51,439 bases of DNA from a bacterium (GTDB lineage: Bacteria > Chloroflexota > Anaerolineae > Epilineales > Epilineaceae). Shown piece by piece: positions 17,215-26,374 of the stretch; position 1 is the first letter of the stretch, and each line of letters begins with the position of its first letter. Position numbers and translations under genes: made by a program. The notes below the pieces were generated by a model. The model saw nothing but the letters and a program-made list of their open reading frames with translations, ran no database searches and was not told where the DNA came from. Location of the stretch: positions 1-51,439 of the forward strand of contig QEVT01000004.1 in assembly GCA_003576755.1 (NCBI GenBank), written 5' to 3'.

Positions 17215-18738
17215 GTGGATGGCCGCGACCACCGCATGACCGAAGGACGGGTGCGCTTGGGCGCGGCCCGTGTCCAGCGGCTGGACGTGGCTGCGGCGGT
17301 CGTGATCACCGGTGTGATGCTGGCGCCGTGGGCGCCGCTGGCCACGGCCGGGCTGGCGGTGGGCGTGGCCACGGCGATGGCCTGCCCGCTCCTCGGCCTG
17401 CTGGCGGCGGCATGGGCGGTGCCGTTCGGCAGCGCGGCGGCGCTCCCGATGGGAGCGGTGGCGCTGACGCCGGCTCCGGTCTTGCTGGCGCTCACGGCGT
17501 TCGGATGGGCGCTGTCGGCCGCGGCACGGCGGCGGCTGCCGGTGGTTCCGGCGGCGGGTCGCGTTGTGCTGTCCGGGCTGGCGGTGTTCGTGGCGGGCCT
17601 GGCCCTGTCGGCGCTGGCAGCACCCGACATCGCCGCCGGCGGGGCAGAGGTGGTCCGATGGGGGTTGCTGGGGCTCGCGCTGGCGCTGGCGGCGGCCCTC
17701 GGCCCAAGGCGGGGCGTGGTGCTCGCCGTGGCCATCCTCGCGGCTGGCGCGGCCGAGGCGGCGGTGGGGGCGGCGATGGCCGTGCAGCGGGTCGGGCCGG
17801 AGGCGTTCGCGGTGCTGGGCGGGCGCATCTACCGTGCGCACGGCACGTTCGGCCAGCCCAATCCGTTCGCCGGCTACATGAACATGGTGTGGCCGGTGGG
17901 CCTGGCGCTTGCGTGGACGGCGCTGGTCGGCGATGGTGCGCGCGCGCGGGGCGGGCCGCCACGGACGAGGTTGCCGCTGGGTCGCGGCCTTGCCGTCTTC
18001 GGGGCCGGTGCTGCCGGATTGTGCGGCGTGGCGCTGGTGTTGTCGTGGTCGCGTGGGGGCTGGCTGGCGGCGGCGGCAGGTGGCGGGACGATGGCGCTGG
18101 CGTGGGTGGCGCGGGCATGGGGTGGCCGGGTCGCGCGGCGGCGGTCGCTGGCGGTCGCCTGGGCCGCTTCGACGCTGGGCGTGGCGCTGCTGCTGGCAGG
18201 CGCGGTCGACCGCATCCCGGCCGGCATCGGCGACCGGCTGGGCAGCATCTCGCGGACGTTCGCGGTGTGGGGCGTGGCGGACGCCGAGGTGACCGACGCG
18301 AACTTCGCCACGGTCGAGCGGGTGGCGCACTGGGAGGCGGCAGCGGCGATGTGGGCGGAGCGGCCGTGGTTGGGCCACGGGCCCGGGACCTATGCGGAGA
18401 TCTACCCGCGCTTCCGCCTGCCGCGCTGGTCCGACCCGCTCGGGCATGCCCACAACATCTACCTGCACCTGTTGGCGGAGAGCGGGCTGGTCGGGCTGGC
18501 GTGTTACTTCGTGTTCTTCGGCGCGGCGCTGGCCGCCATCCTGCGTGCGGTCTGGCATCCGACGGGCCAGTTCGAGGCGGCCCTCGGACTGGGACTCGCC
18601 GGCGTGTGGGGCGCGCTGGCGTTCCACAGCCTGCTCGACAACCTGTACGTTCACGACATGACCATCCACCTCGGCCTTCTGCTCGGGGTGTTGTCGGGGC
18701 AGCGCGGCCGCGCACCGGCGCTCGGGGGGCAAGGATGA
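17215..18738 (+). CDS. O-antigen ligase / Wzy-like polysaccharide polymerase
   Basis: 507 residues from GTG 17215; ATG at 17236 is an alternative start. The protein is very hydrophobic, with about 10-12 membrane segments. The Wzy_C-type features are LSWSRGGWLA (a ligase/polymerase motif), and the large external loop GHGPGTYAEIYPRFR...GHAHNIYLHLLAESGLVG, where the acidic, His and Arg residues of this family sit. It would polymerise or transfer lipid-linked glycans on the outer face of the membrane. Its stop codon region contains the Shine-Dalgarno of the next gene (AAGGA), so the two are coupled. No glycan cluster surrounds them, so the substrate is unknown. Confidence 0.85.
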   Translation: MDGRDHRMTEGRVRLGAARVQRLDVAAAVVITGVMLAPWAPLATAGLAVGVATAMACPLLGLLAAAWAVPFGSAAALPMGAVALTPAPVLLALTAFGWALSAAARRRLPVVPAAGRVVLSGLAVFVAGLALSALAAPDIAAGGAEVVRWGLLGLALALAAALGPRRGVVLAVAILAAGAAEAAVGAAMAVQRVGPEAFAVLGGRIYRAHGTFGQPNPFAGYMNMVWPVGLALAWTALVGDGARARGGPPRTRLPLGRGLAVFGAGAAGLCGVALVLSWSRGGWLAAAAGGGTMALAWVARAWGGRVARRRSLAVAWAASTLGVALLLAGAVDRIPAGIGDRLGSISRTFAVWGVADAEVTDANFATVERVAHWEAAAAMWAERPWLGHGPGTYAEIYPRFRLPRWSDPLGHAHNIYLHLLAESGLVGLACYFVFFGAALAAILRAVWHPTGQFEAALGLGLAGVWGALAFHSLLDNLYVHDMTIHLGLLLGVLSGQRGRAPALGGQG

Positions 18739-18739
18739 T

Positions 18740-19897
18740 ATGCTTCACCGCCGTCGACCGCAGGGTCGGCGGTTCCGAGACGATCTGCTCCCAGACGTGG
18801 GCCCGATGAACGACGGTCGCGGCGACGACATCCTGGCACGCGGCGCCGCCGGCATCGACGGCGCGCCGGCCGATGCCCCACCGGCCCTCGGTGGCCGTCT
18901 GACGAGCCGGCGGACCCTGATGTCGCTGGTGGCGGCGGTGGGCTTGGTCGGGCTGTTCCTGTACAGCCAGGACCGCACCACCCTGGTCGATGCCGCGCGG
19001 CGCATCCGCGACGCCGACCCGTGGCTGTACGTCGCTGCGCTGGCAACCTACTACCTCGCGTTTCCGGTACGGGCCTGGCGCTGGCGGATCCTGCTGGGCA
19101 ACGCCGGCACGGACACGGCCCGCCTGCCGTCGACGATGGGCTTGGCCGAGATCATCTACCTCTCGTGGTTCGTCAACAGCCTCGTACCCGCCAAGCTGGG
19201 CGACGTGTACCGGGGATGGCTGGTGCGGCGATCGGGCGGAGTGCCGTGGTCCACCGCCATGGGCACCATCGTGGCCGAGCGGATGCTCGACCTCATCGTC
19301 CTCACCGTGCTGATGGTGACCACGGGCCTGGTGACCTATGGCGACGTGTTGGCGCGCGGGGTCGACGGCGGTGCCGTGGCGTGCATCCGGCGCGGCGCCC
19401 GGCTGGACGACCTGGGGTGCACCTTGTTCGACGTGTTCCTGATCGGCGGCGGCGCGGTCATCGGGATGCTGGTGCTGTTCGTCGTCATGGCACGCTACGG
19501 CGGCCACCTCGAACGCGTCCTGCCCGAGCGGGCGGGCCGCCTCTACCTCCGATTCGCCGATGCGCTCGTGTTGTCGTTCGGCCGGTTCGGGCCGCTCCTC
19601 GGCCTGTCCGCCCTGGCGTGGATGGCCGAGGGGATGGCGTTCTGGCTGGTGGGTGGGGCGCTGGGCTATCACCTGCCGCTGCCGCTGGTCGTGTTCTTCA
19701 GCCTCCTGCAGGCGTTCATCACCGCCATCCCGCTCACGCCCGGTGGGCTGGGGTTCGAGCCGCTCCTCACCGGTGCCTTGCGCCTGCGCGGGTTCGCGGG
19801 CAGCGGCGCGTTGGCGATGACGGGGCTCTACCGGACCATCAGCTATGGCAGCTTGCTGGTCGGCGGTGCCGTGGTGTACCTCGCCCGGCGGCGCTGA
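18740..19897 (+). CDS. Flippase-like membrane protein (LPG synthase TM family)
   Basis: 385 residues. About eight membrane helices match the LPG_synthase_TM/UPF0104 family, with the typical blocks [37 protein letters not shown] and [13 protein letters not shown]. Members are proposed lipid or lipid-linked sugar flippases, or the membrane part of lysyl-phosphatidylglycerol synthase; here the soluble acyltransferase domain is absent. ATG 18740 is taken because AAGGA at the end of the preceding gene is correctly spaced; ATG 18806 is possible and would shorten the soluble N-terminus. Pairing with a Wzy-like polymerase supports a role in surface glycan or glycolipid export. Confidence 0.85.
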   Translation: MLHRRRPQGRRFRDDLLPDVGPMNDGRGDDILARGAAGIDGAPADAPPALGGRLTSRRTLMSLVAAVGLVGLFLYSQDRTTLVDAARRIRDADPWLYVAALATYYLAFPVRAWRWRILLGNAGTDTARLPSTMGLAEIIYLSWFVNSLVPAKLGDVYRGWLVRRSGGVPWSTAMGTIVAERMLDLIVLTVLMVTTGLVTYGDVLARGVDGGAVACIRRGARLDDLGCTLFDVFLIGGGAVIGMLVLFVVMARYGGHLERVLPERAGRLYLRFADALVLSFGRFGPLLGLSALAWMAEGMAFWLVGGALGYHLPLPLVVFFSLLQAFITAIPLTPGGLGFEPLLTGALRLRGFAGSGALAMTGLYRTISYGSLLVGGAVVYLARRR

Positions 19898-19934
19898 CGA
19901 CCCCTCATCGTCCTCTCACGCGCCCGCGCTACAC

Positions 19935-19964
19935 TTTCGAGCATCATCCGGCGGTGCCTATAAT
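19935..19964 (+). promoter_or_regulatory. Promoter of the two-component system
   Basis: TTTCGA (19935-19940), 18-base spacer, perfect TATAAT (19959-19964). The leader to the response regulator is about 35-45 bases. Confidence 0.7.
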
Positions 19965-20004
19965 CCTGACTTCTGTCGCGCCGTGGGCGCGGGCCGGCCG
20001 GTGC

Positions 20005-20700
20005 ATGGGGGTGGTCGTGGCAGAGCAAATTCTGGTCGTCGAGGACGACGAGCGCATCGCGAGCATGCTGCGCCGTGGCCTGATCTTCGAAGGCTACGAG
20101 GTGCGGGTGGCCCATACCGGCACGGACGGGCTGGCGATGGCGCGCGAGCGACTGCCGGACCTCGTGATCCTGGATTGGATGCTGCCCGAGCTCGACGGCG
20201 TCGAGGTGTGCCGGCGGCTGCGCAGCGCCAGCACCGTGCCGATCATGATGCTGACCGCCAAGGAAGCCGTCCCAGATCGGGTGACCGGGCTCGACGCAGG
20301 GGCCGACGACTACGTGTCGAAACCCTTCGCGTTCGAGGAGCTGCTTGCGCGCATCCGCGCCCTCCTGCGGCGCCAGCAGCGGCCTGCGGACGGGCCGGAG
20401 GTGTTCACGTTCGCCGACCTGCAGCTCGACACCGGCACGCACCAGGCGCGCCGCGGCGCACGGTCCATCGACCTCACGGCCAAGGAATACGACCTCCTGC
20501 ACCTCTTCATGCGGCACCCCCGGCAGGTCTTGACGCGCGACCAGATCTTCGACGACGTCTGGGGCTACGACTTCGGCGGCGAGAGCAACATCATCGAGGT
20601 CTACGTGCGCTACCTGCGCACCAAGATCGAGGCCGACGGCGAGCCGCGGCTGATCCACACCGTGCGCGGGGTGGGCTATGCCCTGCGGGAGCCGACGTGA
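20005..20700 (+). CDS. OmpR/PhoB-family response regulator
   Basis: 231 residues. The receiver domain has the acidic pair E13-D14-D15, the phospho-acceptor D57 (LVILDWMLP), Thr in MMLTAK and Lys in VSKPF. The C-terminal winged helix is of the OmpR type ([49 protein letters not shown]). It binds DNA when phosphorylated. ATG 20005 is used; GTG 20017 (giving [11 protein letters not shown]) has a better purine-rich stretch in front. The stop overlaps the GTG of the kinase gene (GTGA), so both are made together. Confidence 0.96.
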   Translation: MGVVVAEQILVVEDDERIASMLRRGLIFEGYEVRVAHTGTDGLAMARERLPDLVILDWMLPELDGVEVCRRLRSASTVPIMMLTAKEAVPDRVTGLDAGADDYVSKPFAFEELLARIRALLRRQQRPADGPEVFTFADLQLDTGTHQARRGARSIDLTAKEYDLLHLFMRHPRQVLTRDQIFDDVWGYDFGGESNIIEVYVRYLRTKIEADGEPRLIHTVRGVGYALREPT

Positions 20701-22298
20701 CCCCGGCCATGCCCCCGACGTACCCCGCGCAGCCGGCCGTGCCCAGGCTCGCGGCGCGCTTCGGCCGGATCGGGCCCGGGCTTGGGCGCCTCGGCCGTGC
20801 CTGGCGGCCACCGACCATCTTGATCCGTTGGAAGCTCACGCTGTTCTACAGCGCCGTCCTGGCGCTCACCTTGATGTCGTTCAGCTTGGCCGTCTACACG
20901 TACATGGACCGCACGCTGATGGGCGACATCCGCCGGTCGAGTCAAGAACGCGCCGCCCAGGCGGCCGACGGCCTGTTGCGTGAGGCGCGGCGCCAGGAAG
21001 ACCGGGCGATGGCCGTCGCGTCTGGCCGCATCGGTTGGGCAGAGGCGAGCCTGCTGCGCGAATGGGACGAGCTGCAAGGCAGCTTCGAGCCATGGCGTTA
21101 CGAGGGCGTCGGCATTCGCTACTACCACTGGACCGGTCAGCTCGTGGGCACCAGCGACAAGTTCCTGTGGGATCGCGACCACGTGCCGATCGACTACAAC
21201 ATGTTCGTCGACGCCAGCCGCGGCATGGACCACGCCGTCGTCGTGTCGACGTCGAGCGTGTCCGTCGGCGGGCCGTTCTATTCCTACAGCCGCCCGGTCT
21301 TCCGCGATCAGCACCCTTGGGCCGTGGTCGAGATCCTGACGTCGCTCCAGAGCTACGACAGGACGATGGATCGTCTGGCACGGCTGCTCGCCCTGGCGAC
21401 GGTCCTGGCCACCGCGCTTGCGTTCTTCACGGGCGCCGCCGTCACCGAGGCGGCGCTGCGGCCGCTCGACGCCATTGCCCGGACGGCCCAGGAGATCAAC
21501 CAGAAGCGGGACCTCTCGCGCAGGATCGCCGATCGCGGCCCGCTCGATGAGATCGGCCGGCTGGCCACGACGTTCAACGACATGCTCGACCAGATTCAGG
21601 GCATGTTCGAGCGCCAGCGCCAGTTCCTCGCCGACGTGTCGCACGAGCTCCGCACGCCGCTGACGACCATCCGCGGCGAGGTCGATCTGATGCGCCGCTT
21701 CGACCGGCTGGACCCGGAAGGCATGGATGCCGTGCATGGAGAGGCCGAGCGCATGTCGCGCCTGGTCGAAGACCTCCTGCTCTTGGCGCGCAGCAACGAG
21801 CAGCTTGTCCGGCGCAGCGCTCCGGTCGCGCTCGACGGCATCGTCGAGGAGGTGCTGCGCCAGGCACAGGTGCTGGCCGGCGATCACCACGTCGTGAGCG
21901 CAGGCGACGTCCGGCCCGTTGCCGTCACGGGCGACGGCGATCAGCTCAAGCAGCTCCTGCTCAATCTCGTGTCGAACGCCCTGCGGCACACCCCGGCCGG
22001 CACGCGGGTGACGATGGGCTTGCGGCAGGTCGGATCGGAGGCCGAGCTGACGGTCGCCGACGACGGCCCGGGCATCCCGGCTGAAGACCTGCCGTTCGTC
22101 TTCGATCGGTTCTACCGGGTCGACAAGGCGCGTGCACGCGCAAGCGGCGGCACGGGGCTCGGGCTCTCGATCGTTCACGCCATCGCCACGGGGCACGGCG
22201 GGCGGGTCGCGGTGGCGAGCGACGTCGGCCGTGGGACGGTCTTCACGGTCCGACTGCCGTTGACGGCACCTTCGGCCGCGAAGCCCGAGGCGGGTTGA
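20697..22298 (+). CDS. Membrane sensor histidine kinase
   Basis: 533 residues. Order: short cytoplasmic N-terminus, first membrane helix (~52-74), extracytoplasmic sensor of about 150 residues, second helix (~228-250), HAMP domain, HisKA with H316 ([20 protein letters not shown]), then the ATPase domain with N box ([14 protein letters not shown]), G1 (DDGPGIP), F box (VFDRFYR) and G2 ([10 protein letters not shown]). It phosphorylates the regulator encoded just before it. The start GTG 20697 overlaps the upstream stop; ATG 20709 is an alternative. The sensor domain has no recognisable named fold. The HtrA-like protease gene downstream suggests envelope stress as the signal, but that is inference. 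Confidence 0.96.
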   Translation: MTPAMPPTYPAQPAVPRLAARFGRIGPGLGRLGRAWRPPTILIRWKLTLFYSAVLALTLMSFSLAVYTYMDRTLMGDIRRSSQERAAQAADGLLREARRQEDRAMAVASGRIGWAEASLLREWDELQGSFEPWRYEGVGIRYYHWTGQLVGTSDKFLWDRDHVPIDYNMFVDASRGMDHAVVVSTSSVSVGGPFYSYSRPVFRDQHPWAVVEILTSLQSYDRTMDRLARLLALATVLATALAFFTGAAVTEAALRPLDAIARTAQEINQKRDLSRRIADRGPLDEIGRLATTFNDMLDQIQGMFERQRQFLADVSHELRTPLTTIRGEVDLMRRFDRLDPEGMDAVHGEAERMSRLVEDLLLLARSNEQLVRRSAPVALDGIVEEVLRQAQVLAGDHHVVSAGDVRPVAVTGDGDQLKQLLLNLVSNALRHTPAGTRVTMGLRQVGSEAELTVADDGPGIPAEDLPFVFDRFYRVDKARARASGGTGLGLSIVHAIATGHGGRVAVASDVGRGTVFTVRLPLTAPSAAKPEAG

Positions 22299-22424
22299 CC
22301 CGCGGCGCCACCGACATGCCGGGCCGCTGCCGGCAAGGCCCGAACCACAGAGAGAGGCAAACGGTCCGCCCGCGGCAATGCTCATGCACGGGCGCCGGGA
22401 TCGATGCGAAAGGAACGATGAGCC

Positions 22425-23633
22425 ATGCGCAAGCTGTTGGGGTGGCTGACGGTGACCCTCGCCCTGGTCGGCAGCGGGGCGGCCGCGGGCGGGCTCGCGG
22501 GGCTGGCCGCCGCACGGTGGTACGACCGCACACCGCGGGCGCCCGTCGTGCCTGCCACCCCACGGTCGGAGGCGATCAGCACCTTGGCCGGTGGCGGAGG
22601 CGCCGTGAGCGGCGAGGACGAAGCGGTGCTGGAGGCCGTCCGCGCAACGCGTCCGGCGGTGGTCACGGTCATGAACCTGCAGCGGGTGCGGGCCAACCCG
22701 TTCGCCCCGGTCCAGCTCCGTGCCGCCGGCTCGGGTTCCGGCGTCATCTTCGACGCACGGGGCTACGTGGCCACCAACGCCCACGTGGTCGAAGAGGCCC
22801 AAGCCATCGAGGTGGTGTTCATCGACGGCCGGCGTGCCCCGGCCGAGGTGGTGCAATGGGATCCGGCATACGACATCGCGGTGCTCCGACTGCCGCCAGA
22901 CACGGCCTTGCCCCGGGTGGCCTCGCTCGCCGACTCGGCCCACCTCGAGCCCGGCATGCGGGTGCTGGCGATAGGCAGCCCGCTGGGCACCGAGTACCAG
23001 AACACCGTGACCACCGGCATCATCGCCGGGCTCAACCGGCGCGTCAAGGACCTCGGCTTCGACACCCGGACGTGGACGGTCCGGGAGTTCGACGTGGTCG
23101 ACGTGCCGCTGATCCAGACCGATGCCGCCATCAACACCGGCAACTCCGGCGGACCGCTGATCAACCTGAACGGCGAGGTCGTGGGCCTCAACACGCTGAT
23201 CGTGCGGCGCGACCGGACCGGCGGCGGCCTCGTCGAGGGCCTGGGCTTCGCGGTGCCGAGCAACGTCGTGCGCGCCCTGGCCGCGGAGTGGATCGACGGC
23301 ATCGGCCGCGCCGACCTCGGGGCGACCTTCGAACCGCTCGACCCCATGACGGCGCGCGAGTCGGGGCTCGCCCGGGCGACCGGCGCCCTCGTCACGGCGG
23401 TGGCGCCTGACGGCCCCGCCGCACGTGCCGGCGTCGCGCCGGGCGACATCGTCGTGGCCGTCGACGGCGTGCCGCTCGACCTCGATCGCGCCCTCGAGGA
23501 TCTCGTGTGGGGTTATCATGAAGGCGCTCGCGCCACGCTGACCGTGGAGCGCTACGGCCGCACGTTGGACTTGGCCGTCACGTTCGGCGGACCCACCACC
23601 GCGCCGTCGCCACCCTCAGGAGACACGCCATGA
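22425..23633 (+). CDS. HtrA/DegP-like trypsin-type serine protease with PDZ domain
   Basis: 402 residues. An N-terminal signal anchor (TVTLALVGSGAAAGGLAGLAA) places the protease outside the membrane. The catalytic triad is H120 (TNAHVV), D150 (YDIAVL) and S241 (NTGNSGGPL). A single PDZ domain follows (GVAPGDIVVAVDGVPLD). It is a housekeeping or stress protease for misfolded envelope proteins. A Shine-Dalgarno AAAGGA is upstream. It lies 126 bases after the histidine kinase, and its stop overlaps (ATGA) the start of a small membrane ORF. No promoter was clear in the gap, so it may be co-transcribed with the two-component system. Confidence 0.95.
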   Translation: MRKLLGWLTVTLALVGSGAAAGGLAGLAAARWYDRTPRAPVVPATPRSEAISTLAGGGGAVSGEDEAVLEAVRATRPAVVTVMNLQRVRANPFAPVQLRAAGSGSGVIFDARGYVATNAHVVEEAQAIEVVFIDGRRAPAEVVQWDPAYDIAVLRLPPDTALPRVASLADSAHLEPGMRVLAIGSPLGTEYQNTVTTGIIAGLNRRVKDLGFDTRTWTVREFDVVDVPLIQTDAAINTGNSGGPLINLNGEVVGLNTLIVRRDRTGGGLVEGLGFAVPSNVVRALAAEWIDGIGRADLGATFEPLDPMTARESGLARATGALVTAVAPDGPAARAGVAPGDIVVAVDGVPLDLDRALEDLVWGYHEGARATLTVERYGRTLDLAVTFGGPTTAPSPPSGDTP

Positions 23634-23728
23634 CGCGCCGTCGCAAGCTGATCGCCATCGCGTTCCTCGTGATCTTCGTGGTCACCGAGATCGCCGTGCT
23701 CTTCACCTCGATGTCGACGGCGCCGTGA
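23630..23728 (+). CDS. 32-residue single-pass membrane microprotein
   Basis: A small frame, ATG 23630 to TGA 23728, coding 32 residues: a basic start (MTRRRKL) then one hydrophobic helix (IAIAFLVIFVVTEIAVLF) and a short outside tail. It begins inside the HtrA stop codon (ATGA) and its own stop overlaps the GTG of the peptidase gene (GTGA). A strong Shine-Dalgarno CAGGAGA lies 6 bases upstream. Coupling on both sides and a TM-like composition argue it is translated. The orientation, positive-inside, would place the C-terminus outside. Function unknown; a link to HtrA or the peptidase is inference from position. Confidence 0.65.
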   Translation: MTRRRKLIAIAFLVIFVVTEIAVLFTSMSTAP

Positions 23729-25701
23729 CCGGAGGTCGGCGCCGGCCGACGTGGCTCTCGGCGGCCGCGTTGTTGCTTGGAACGGTGGCCGTGGCGATGC
23801 TTGCATGGCGCCTGCGCGGAGGAGACGGAAGGACCGACCGCGTCGAGCGGGCGGTGTCTGAGGTCGCGTCCGTGAGCCCTCCGCCGCCGGGAACGCAACC
23901 GCCGTCCGGGGCCCCCACGCCCACGGCCGCCGACGTGCTGGCACGCCTGCGGACCGAGCCGCCGTCACGCGACCTCAACGACTTGGCCGTGCGGATGGGC
24001 CGGGCCACGTCCGGGCGTGTGACCATCGCCACGCCCGGGCCGGTGCGGCAGCCGGCCGTCGGCGACGAGGCGATGTTCTGGCTCCACGACATCAACAGCG
24101 AGCAGTACTTCCGCGTGCAGGCCCGCCTGGAGGTCGTGACCCGACACGCCTACCTGTGGGTGCAGTCCGGGCAGGCCGTCGACCGCACGGCGCTCGAGCG
24201 GGGCGGCGAGGTGTTCTCGGCCGAGGTCTACCCCCGCGTGCGAAGCGTCTTCGGGAGCGAATGGTCGCCCGGCATCGACGGCGACCCGCGCGTGCACGTG
24301 CTGCACCATGAGCCCGTGGCGGGCATCGCCGGCTACTTCTACAGCGCCGACGAGTACCCCGAGGCGGTCGAGCCGCACTCCAACCAGCGCGAGATGTTCT
24401 ACGTGAACCTGTCGGCCACCACGCCCGGCGCATACGACTACCAGGCGCTGCTGGCACACGAGTATCAGCACATGATCCACTGGCACCAAGACCGCGACGA
24501 GTCCGTCTGGGCCAACGAGGGGCTGTCCGAGCTGGCGGCGCGGGTCGCAGGCTACCCGGTGCAGACCGGCACGGCGTTCTTCGATGCGCCCGACACGCCG
24601 CTGATGGAGTGGGAGCACGAGGCGGGCGCCAACACCGCCCACTACGCGGCCGCCTACGCGTTCTTCACCTACCTGCGCGAGCGCTTCGGCGACGCCGTGA
24701 TCCGTGCCTTCGTCGCGGCGCCGGCCAACGGGGCATCCGGCGTCGAGGCGGCCCTGGCCGCGGTGGGCGCGCCGGCGCCGTTCGAGGCCGTGTTCTTGGA
24801 CTGGGCGGCGGCCAACGCCGTGCCGGCGCGGCGCGGCGCGGGCGTGCCCGAGCGCTACGGCTACGGCGACCTCGACATCGGCCGCGTGCGGCCGGTGCCG
24901 CTGGCCGACGTCGGCACGGCCACGGCGGTCGGCCAGTTCGCCACCGACTACCACGACGTGACCCCCCATGTGCGCGACGGCCGGCTCGCGCTGGGATTCA
25001 CGGGCGACACCACCGTGGGGCTCCTGGGAGCCGGGCCGGGGACGGCGGGGGGCGTGTGGTGGTCCAACCGCGGCGACAACATGGATGCCCGCATCACGCG
25101 CACCTTCGACCTGCGCGGGACGTCGGAAGCGCGGTTGACGTGGCGGGCATGGTACGATCTGGAGGAAAACTGGGACTACGCCTACGTCCTGGCCTCCATC
25201 GACGGCGGGGGGACATGGACGCGCCTGGCAACGTCGCGCACGACCGACGACAACCCCAACGGCAACAACTTCGGCGCTGGCCTCACCGGCACGAGCATCG
25301 GCTGGGTCGACGAGTCGGTCGACCTGGCGCCCTTCGCCGGCCAATCCGTCACGGTCCGCTTCGAAGTGGTCACCGACGACGCCGTCAACCTCTCGGGCCT
25401 GGCGATCGACGACGTACGGCTCGACGCCGTGGGGTTCCACGATACGGCCGACGCCGACGCGGGCTGGCACGCCGAAGGCTGGTTGCGGCTCGACCCGACG
25501 CTGCCACAGCGCTGGGGCCTGCAGGTGATCGTCGACGGCGCGGGATCGGGTGTGGCCGTGCACCGGCTGGCCGTTGCATCCGACGGTCGCGCCGCCATCG
25601 ACATACCCCGGATCCCACCCGACGCGACCGTCACGGTGGCGGTCAGCGCCTTGACGCCGGCCACCCGCAGCCCCGCCGGCTACCGGGTGGCGGTGAGGTG
25701 A
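23725..25701 (+). CDS. Secreted zinc metallopeptidase with C-terminal immune-inhibitor-A-like domain
   Basis: 658 residues from GTG 23725. A signal anchor ([19 protein letters not shown]) is followed by a Pro-rich linker. The zinc motif is H245-E-Y-Q-H249, with a third ligand probably E265 (ANEGLSE), the pattern of gluzincins (M6/M30-like). After ~residue 440 comes a beta-rich region with [16 protein letters not shown] and [13 protein letters not shown], like the domains of immune inhibitor A and related peptidases. It should act outside the cell on proteins; the substrate is unknown. It is coupled by 4-base overlap to the microprotein and through it to HtrA. The family level (M6 versus M30-like) is not settled. 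Confidence 0.85.
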   Translation: MTGGRRRPTWLSAAALLLGTVAVAMLAWRLRGGDGRTDRVERAVSEVASVSPPPPGTQPPSGAPTPTAADVLARLRTEPPSRDLNDLAVRMGRATSGRVTIATPGPVRQPAVGDEAMFWLHDINSEQYFRVQARLEVVTRHAYLWVQSGQAVDRTALERGGEVFSAEVYPRVRSVFGSEWSPGIDGDPRVHVLHHEPVAGIAGYFYSADEYPEAVEPHSNQREMFYVNLSATTPGAYDYQALLAHEYQHMIHWHQDRDESVWANEGLSELAARVAGYPVQTGTAFFDAPDTPLMEWEHEAGANTAHYAAAYAFFTYLRERFGDAVIRAFVAAPANGASGVEAALAAVGAPAPFEAVFLDWAAANAVPARRGAGVPERYGYGDLDIGRVRPVPLADVGTATAVGQFATDYHDVTPHVRDGRLALGFTGDTTVGLLGAGPGTAGGVWWSNRGDNMDARITRTFDLRGTSEARLTWRAWYDLEENWDYAYVLASIDGGGTWTRLATSRTTDDNPNGNNFGAGLTGTSIGWVDESVDLAPFAGQSVTVRFEVVTDDAVNLSGLAIDDVRLDAVGFHDTADADAGWHAEGWLRLDPTLPQRWGLQVIVDGAGSGVAVHRLAVASDGRAAIDIPRIPPDATVTVAVSALTPATRSPAGYRVAVR

Positions 25702-25841
25702 CGATCGTGGACGGGCGTCGCGGCGGTGATCGGTTCCCGCAGGTGGCGCTCGCTCCATCCGTCGTCTCGATCGACCGATCCGCCGGCGTAAACCACGCTT
25801 CACCTTCATCATCCGATTCACTCCCGAAAGGCAACAGCGAC

Positions 25842-26321
25842 ATGCGGCAGTACGCACAACCGCCGGCGATGGCGATCGATCCGGCGAAAACGTATCGGGC
25901 CACCATCCACACCAATCGCGGGGACATCGCCCTCGACCTCTTTGCCGACAAGGCGCCCGAGACGGTGAACAACTTCGTCTGCCTGGCCCGCGACGGCTTC
26001 TACGACAACGTCAAGTTTCACCGTGTCATCGCCGACTTCATGATTCAGACCGGAGACCCGACCGGCACGGGGCGCGGCGGGCCGGGCTACCAGTTCGCCG
26101 ACGAGTTCCACGCCGACCTCAAGCACGACGGTCCCGGCGTGCTGAGCATGGCCAATGCCGGCCCGAACACCAACGGCAGCCAGTTCTTCATCACCCACGT
26201 CGCCACGCCCTGGCTGGACCGCAAGCACAGTGTCTTCGGTCGGGTGCACGACGGCCAGGACGTCGTCGACGCGGTGCGGCAAGGCGACGTGATCACCGGT
26301 ATCGACATCGCGGAGGCCTGA
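25842..26321 (+). CDS. Cyclophilin-type peptidyl-prolyl isomerase
   Basis: 159 residues. Cyclophilins speed the cis-trans isomerisation of X-Pro bonds. Active-site blocks are [47 protein letters not shown] and [12 protein letters not shown]. No signal peptide is visible, so it is likely cytoplasmic. The start at 25842 is chosen because an upstream frame does not resemble the family and a purine-rich GAAAGG lies before this ATG. The gap from the previous gene (140 bases) shows no clear promoter. Its neighbours are envelope proteases, but a shared role is not proven. Confidence 0.95.
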   Translation: MRQYAQPPAMAIDPAKTYRATIHTNRGDIALDLFADKAPETVNNFVCLARDGFYDNVKFHRVIADFMIQTGDPTGTGRGGPGYQFADEFHADLKHDGPGVLSMANAGPNTNGSQFFITHVATPWLDRKHSVFGRVHDGQDVVDAVRQGDVITGIDIAEA

Positions 26322-26335
26322 GCCACGGGCGCCAC

Positions 26336-26364
26336 TTTCCCGCACAGACGTTCTAGGCTACACT
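26336..26364 (+). promoter_or_regulatory. Promoter of the SMC-like ATPase
   Basis: TACACT (26359-26364) with a weak -35 TTTCCC (26336-26341) at a 17-base spacer. The start would fall near 26371, only about 4 bases before the ATG, giving an almost leaderless transcript. Confidence 0.5.
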
Positions 26365-26374
26365 CCCGGGTGCC

